Source: Lachnospiraceae bacterium (lineage in GTDB: Bacteria > Bacillota > Clostridia > Lachnospirales > Lachnospiraceae). From it: 43,511 nucleotides of DNA. Of the stretch, positions 40,274 through 43,511 are shown piece by piece. The notes under the pieces are model-generated. The model was not told the DNA's origin, did no database searches, and saw nothing but the letters and a program-made list of their open reading frames with translations. Positions within the stretch are counted from its first letter, which is position 1; every line of letters starts with the position of its first letter. The position numbers and the translations under genes were made by a program. The stretch is from contig JAILFA010000047.1 in assembly GCA_024687125.1 (NCBI GenBank), forward strand, positions 1-43,511. The letters are read 5' to 3'.

Positions 40274-41206
40274 ATGAAGATCCTCTTTATGGGAACACCG
40301 GATTTCGCGGCTGTAGCGCTTAAGGCCCTGATCGAAGCGGGGCACGAGATCGTCCTGGTCGTGACAAAACCGGATAAAAAAAGCGGACGCGGCGGCAAAG
40401 TGGTCCCCTCGGCGGTCAGACAGGTGGCTCAGGAATATGATCTTCCTGTTTTTCAGCCCGTGCGGGTCAGGGAAGCGGAAGCCGCGGAAAAACTTCGATC
40501 CGTTCAGGCGGACATCGGTGTCGTGGCTGCGTTCGGACAGATCCTCTCTGCAGAGAACCTGAACGCTCCGCGTCTCGGGTGTGTCAATATCCATGCGTCG
40601 CTCCTGCCCCTTTACCGGGGTTCCTCGCCGATCCAGAACGCGATCCTCTCGGGGGATGCAGAGAGCGGCGTCACGATCATGCAGATGGATGAGGGTGTGG
40701 ATACCGGGGATATCCTGCTGCAGGAGAGCCTGCCCATCGCTCCCGATGAGACCGCGGGGAGTCTGTTTAACAAGCTGGCGGAGCTCGGCGCAAGTCTGAT
40801 CGTCAGGGCGCTGCCGCAGATCGAAGCAGGGGAGCTTGTTCCGAAAAAGCAGGATGAGAAGCGGGCGACGATCACCCGCATGATCAGCAAGGAGATGGGG
40901 GAGATACGCTGGCGGGAGAGCGCATTCCGGATCGAAAGGCAGATCCGTGCGATGACGCCCTGGCCGAGCGCTTTTACCAGGCTTCCGGACGGCCGTGTCC
41001 TCAAGATCTGGAAGGCACAGCCGGTGGAGAGCAGGACACAGCAGCTCCCGGGATGTGTCACGGATATCGATGACGATTCCTTTACCGTGGCCTGCGGAGA
41101 AGGCGCGCTGCGTGTCCTCGAGGTGCAGCTGGAGGGAAGAAAGCGCATGAGCGTTCATGATTTCCTGCTTGGTTTTTCGGCGGAGCAGGGACTTATACTT
41201 GTATGA
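40274..41206 (+). CDS. fmt: Methionyl-tRNA formyltransferase
   Basis: This 310-residue enzyme formylates initiator Met-tRNA using 10-formyltetrahydrofolate. Catalytic Asn106 and His108 lie in GCVNIHASLLPLYRGSSPI; the C-terminal domain (about 205-310) binds tRNA. GGAGG lies about six bases before the ATG. It follows def, in keeping with initiator-Met metabolism, and is 27 bases before the metallopeptidase gene. Confidence 0.97.
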   Translation: MKILFMGTPDFAAVALKALIEAGHEIVLVVTKPDKKSGRGGKVVPSAVRQVAQEYDLPVFQPVRVREAEAAEKLRSVQADIGVVAAFGQILSAENLNAPRLGCVNIHASLLPLYRGSSPIQNAILSGDAESGVTIMQMDEGVDTGDILLQESLPIAPDETAGSLFNKLAELGASLIVRALPQIEAGELVPKKQDEKRATITRMISKEMGEIRWRESAFRIERQIRAMTPWPSAFTRLPDGRVLKIWKAQPVESRTQQLPGCVTDIDDDSFTVACGEGALRVLEVQLEGRKRMSVHDFLLGFSAEQGLILV

Positions 41207-41233
41207 AGCAGTACTGAGAAAGCGAGGTTTGCA

Positions 41234-41986
41234 ATGGACGGTGTGAGAAGCTTAACGGGATACGGGTTTTACTGGGATCCCACCTATATCCTGGTGATCA
41301 TCGGGGCGGTTCTGTGCCTTATCGCCAGCGCCAAGGTGAAGCTTTCCTACAAAAAATACGCTAAGATCCGCAGTGCCTGCGGCCTTACCGGGGCACAGGT
41401 CGCGGAGAGGATCCTGACAAACAACGGGATCACTGATGTGCAGATCCGGATGGTCGCCGGTGAGCTTTCCGACCACTATGATCCGGGAAAACAGGTCGTC
41501 AATCTCTCGAGGGAAGTCTACGACAGCACCAGCATCGCTGCCGTAAGTATCGCCGCGCATGAGTGCGGTCACGTTCTGCAGCACAAGCAGGGGTATGTGC
41601 CGATCGCGATCCGGACGGCTCTTGTTCCTGTCGCCAACATCGGTTCCCATTTGGGACTCCCGATGATCCTGATTGGTCTTCTGCTCTCCGCATACATTTC
41701 GAATGCCGGCGGCGAGATCGGCCTTCTGATCGCCAAGATCGGCGTCGTCGCGTTTTCACTTGCAGTACTGTTTCAGGTAGTCACGCTCCCGGTCGAGTTC
41801 AACGCGTCGTCACGTGCGCTGAAGATGCTCGGGGATTACGGGATCCTCGGTACGGACGAGGGAGGCATGGCGAAAAGCATGCTCAGCGCGGCGGCGATGA
41901 CCTATGTGGCGGCCGCGGCGTCCTCGATCCTCCAGCTTCTGCGTCTGATCCTGATCGTGCGCGGTAATTCCCGCAGCAGGGACTGA
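41234..41986 (+). CDS. Membrane zinc metallopeptidase (YugP type)
   Basis: This 250-residue neutral zinc metallopeptidase of the Peptidase_Mprot/YugP family has an N-terminal membrane segment (YILVIIGAVLCLIASAKV), the zinc motif AAHECGHVLQHKQGY with HECGH at 109-113, and three further hydrophobic segments. ASSRALKMLGDYGIL is conserved in the family. The substrate is unknown; members may act in membrane-protein quality control. It sits between fmt and rsmB in the translation cluster, which is a common position for this gene in Clostridia. Confidence 0.93.
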   Translation: MDGVRSLTGYGFYWDPTYILVIIGAVLCLIASAKVKLSYKKYAKIRSACGLTGAQVAERILTNNGITDVQIRMVAGELSDHYDPGKQVVNLSREVYDSTSIAAVSIAAHECGHVLQHKQGYVPIAIRTALVPVANIGSHLGLPMILIGLLLSAYISNAGGEIGLLIAKIGVVAFSLAVLFQVVTLPVEFNASSRALKMLGDYGILGTDEGGMAKSMLSAAAMTYVAAAASSILQLLRLILIVRGNSRSRD

Positions 41987-41993
41987 GCGGAGC

Positions 41994-43361
41994 ATGAGCC
42001 GGCAGGAGACACAGACGACTCGCGAGATCGCGCTGGATCTGCTCCTTGTAAGGGAGCGTACGCGAGGAGATATCACGGAACTGCTTAAGGACGCGCTTGC
42101 GGGGGCAGGCGCGTCTTTGTCCGTACAGGAGAAGGCGTTCCTCAAGAGACTTACTGTCGGGACCGTGGAGAAACTCCTTACGATCGACGCCGTGATCGAC
42201 CATGTTGCCTCGGTAAAAGTAAAGGCCATGAAGCCGACGGTCCGGAATGCGATCCGGCTTGGGAGCTGTCAGATCCTGTATCTCGACGCGGTGCCTGATG
42301 CCGCCGCTGTGAGCGAGTCGGTGGCTATTGTGAAAAAGAGGGGCCTTACAGGCCTGTCCGGCTTTACCAACGCTGTCCTCAGACGCATCTCCAAGGACCG
42401 GGATAAGCTGCTTACATATGTCTCCGAAGCGGAGCCGTCGGTGAAGTATTCCATGCCGCCGTATCTCTGCGGTCTTTTTTCCCAGGAGAGAGGACAGGAG
42501 GGGATGGAACGCATCTTCTCATCACTTCAGGAGAGCCGTTCTGTCTCAATCCGCCCGGATCCGCGCCTTATGCGCGACCAGGACCGTTACGCACAATGGG
42601 AGGACGCTTTTACGCAGGCGGTGGGAAACGTCAGGCATCATCCGCTGCTCAGGGATCTGCTTCTGGCAGAGGATACCGGCGATATCCGCAGGCTTCCGGG
42701 ATACGCGGAGGGAGCGTTTACCGTACAGGATGCTGCGAGTGCTCTGGCGGTCGCTGCCTGCGGGATCAGAGAGTCCGACCGGGTGCTCGATGTCTGTGCC
42801 GCCCCCGGCGGAAAGAGTCTCTATGCGGCAGCACTCCTGGAGGATCCGTCTCAGCTGACCGCGCGCGATGTCTCTGCCGATAAGGCCGCCCGGATCCGTG
42901 AAAACGCAGATCGTATGCGCCTTTCCGGGATCCGGACGCAGGAGTGGGACGCGACAGTCTTCGATGAGGCTTCCCGGGAACAATACGATGTTGTTCTCTG
43001 CGACCTGCCCTGTTCAGGGTTCGGCGTGATGGGGCGTAAGCCGGAGATCCGTTACAGCGCTTCCAAAGGGCGCACGGAATCGCTTGCGCGCCTGCAGCGG
43101 CAGATCCTGGACACGGTCTGGACATATGTGAAGCCGGGCGGGATCCTTCTTTACAGTACCTGTACAGTGAGCCGGGCGGAAAACGAGGACAATGTTCGGT
43201 GGTTTCTGGAGAACCATCCGTTTGAAGGTGAGTCCTGGATCGACAGTGACCTCCCGGGAGCGCTCCGGGGACGGGCCGAAAACGGCTGCCTGCAGATCCT
43301 GCCGGGGGATTATGAGGAGACGGACGGCTTCTTTATCGCGCGCTTAAGGAGGGTGGAATGA
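41994..43361 (+). CDS. rsmB: 16S rRNA (cytosine-967-C5)-methyltransferase RsmB
   Basis: This 455-residue SAM-dependent methyltransferase has an N-terminal NusB-like RNA-binding domain (about 1-140, with TREIALDLLLVRERT), then a Rossmann methyltransferase: VLDVCAAPGGKSLYAA binds SAM, DLPCSGFGVMGRKPEIRY holds Cys340 and YSTCTVSRAENE holds Cys390, the two cysteines of m5C enzymes. It is only eight bases after the metallopeptidase gene. Its stop overlaps the rlmN start by ATGA, so the two rRNA methylases are coupled. Confidence 0.96.
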   Translation: MSRQETQTTREIALDLLLVRERTRGDITELLKDALAGAGASLSVQEKAFLKRLTVGTVEKLLTIDAVIDHVASVKVKAMKPTVRNAIRLGSCQILYLDAVPDAAAVSESVAIVKKRGLTGLSGFTNAVLRRISKDRDKLLTYVSEAEPSVKYSMPPYLCGLFSQERGQEGMERIFSSLQESRSVSIRPDPRLMRDQDRYAQWEDAFTQAVGNVRHHPLLRDLLLAEDTGDIRRLPGYAEGAFTVQDAASALAVAACGIRESDRVLDVCAAPGGKSLYAAALLEDPSQLTARDVSADKAARIRENADRMRLSGIRTQEWDATVFDEASREQYDVVLCDLPCSGFGVMGRKPEIRYSASKGRTESLARLQRQILDTVWTYVKPGGILLYSTCTVSRAENEDNVRWFLENHPFEGESWIDSDLPGALRGRAENGCLQILPGDYEETDGFFIARLRRVE

Positions 43362-43511
43362 GAGAGCGGGATGCCCTGTCGCTGACACTTTCCGAATGGC
43401 AGGCAGTCATGGAAGAGATGGGGGAGAAGAAGTACCGTGCCTCACAGATCTTTTCCTGGCTGCATCAAAAGTGCGCCGCAGACTGGCAGGAGATGAGCGA
43501 TCTCCCGGCGG
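43358..43511 (+). CDS. rlmN: 23S rRNA/tRNA adenine-C2 methyltransferase RlmN, N-terminal fragment
   Basis: The first 51 codons of RlmN are present before the window ends. They contain the N-terminal helical accessory domain: LTLSEWQAVMEEMGEKKYRA, then SQIFSWLHQKCAADWQEMSDLP, a typical motif (A/R-x-Q-I/L-F-x-W-L/I-H). The catalytic radical SAM part lies outside. Only identity from the N-terminus and the ATGA overlap with rsmB support the call. Confidence 0.88.
   Translation, partial: MRERDALSLTLSEWQAVMEEMGEKKYRASQIFSWLHQKCAADWQEMSDLPA

Overview
The window is a chromosomal segment of a G+C-rich, Gram-positive-type anaerobe of the class Clostridia, probably Lachnospiraceae-like. The evidence is a SCIFF ranthipeptide precursor next to its radical-SAM maturase (a clostridial hallmark), strong AGGAGG-type ribosome binding sites, lipoprotein-type solute-binding proteins, a fused SecDF, and a MurE carrying the DNPR signature of meso-diaminopimelate addition. 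I cannot name genus or species. I see no rRNA, tRNA, insertion sequence, phage gene or CRISPR array. Genes are tightly packed. The only stretch near 300 bases without a full gene is 1-304, which is a dense control region.

Layout. (1) 1-6,600 is an accessory region. A divergent control region holds four 16-bp palindromes, and a rightward cluster follows (ATC-hydrolase-like protein, DUF3793 protein, flavodoxin). Facing it is a leftward operon: TetR regulator, PEP-synthase/rifampin-phosphotransferase-like protein, MATE efflux pump. The TetR promoter carries a fifth copy of the palindrome, so both ends probably belong to one regulon. (2) 6,590-13,000: an iron(III)-type ABC importer (lipoprotein, fused permease, ATPase) runs into a CPA2-type cation/proton antiporter and an MgtC/SapB protein. 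(3) 13,000-15,100: a protein tentatively AlkZ-related, and a convergent AI-2E-family transporter. (4) 15,120-19,166: a zinc locus. znuA is divergent from zur-znuC-znuB and an OB-fold-like lipoprotein, with Zur-box-like sites between two near-consensus promoters. The zur promoter overlaps the first ATG, which implies a leaderless mRNA. (5) 19,160-28,960: Maf, small proteins, HAD phosphatase and superoxide dismutase (leftward), ComM/YifB and DprA (DNA uptake), a CapA-type protein, a MEMO-AMMECR1 fusion and HisS.

(6) 28,960-34,300: a CNNM/CorC-type membrane protein, then the SCIFF precursor with its own promoter, its maturase, and SecDF, whose start overlaps the maturase stop. (7) 34,340 to the end: a core run recJ, murE, priA, def, fmt, a membrane zinc metallopeptidase, rsmB and the start of rlmN, with many ATGA overlaps.

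How they work together: the left region looks like a chemical-stress/drug-response regulon (inactivation plus efflux plus thiol/redox enzymes). The znu genes form a zinc-repressed uptake system. The right half is housekeeping (peptidoglycan precursor synthesis, replication restart, initiator-Met processing, rRNA methylation), with the SCIFF peptide system set just ahead of the secretion component SecDF.
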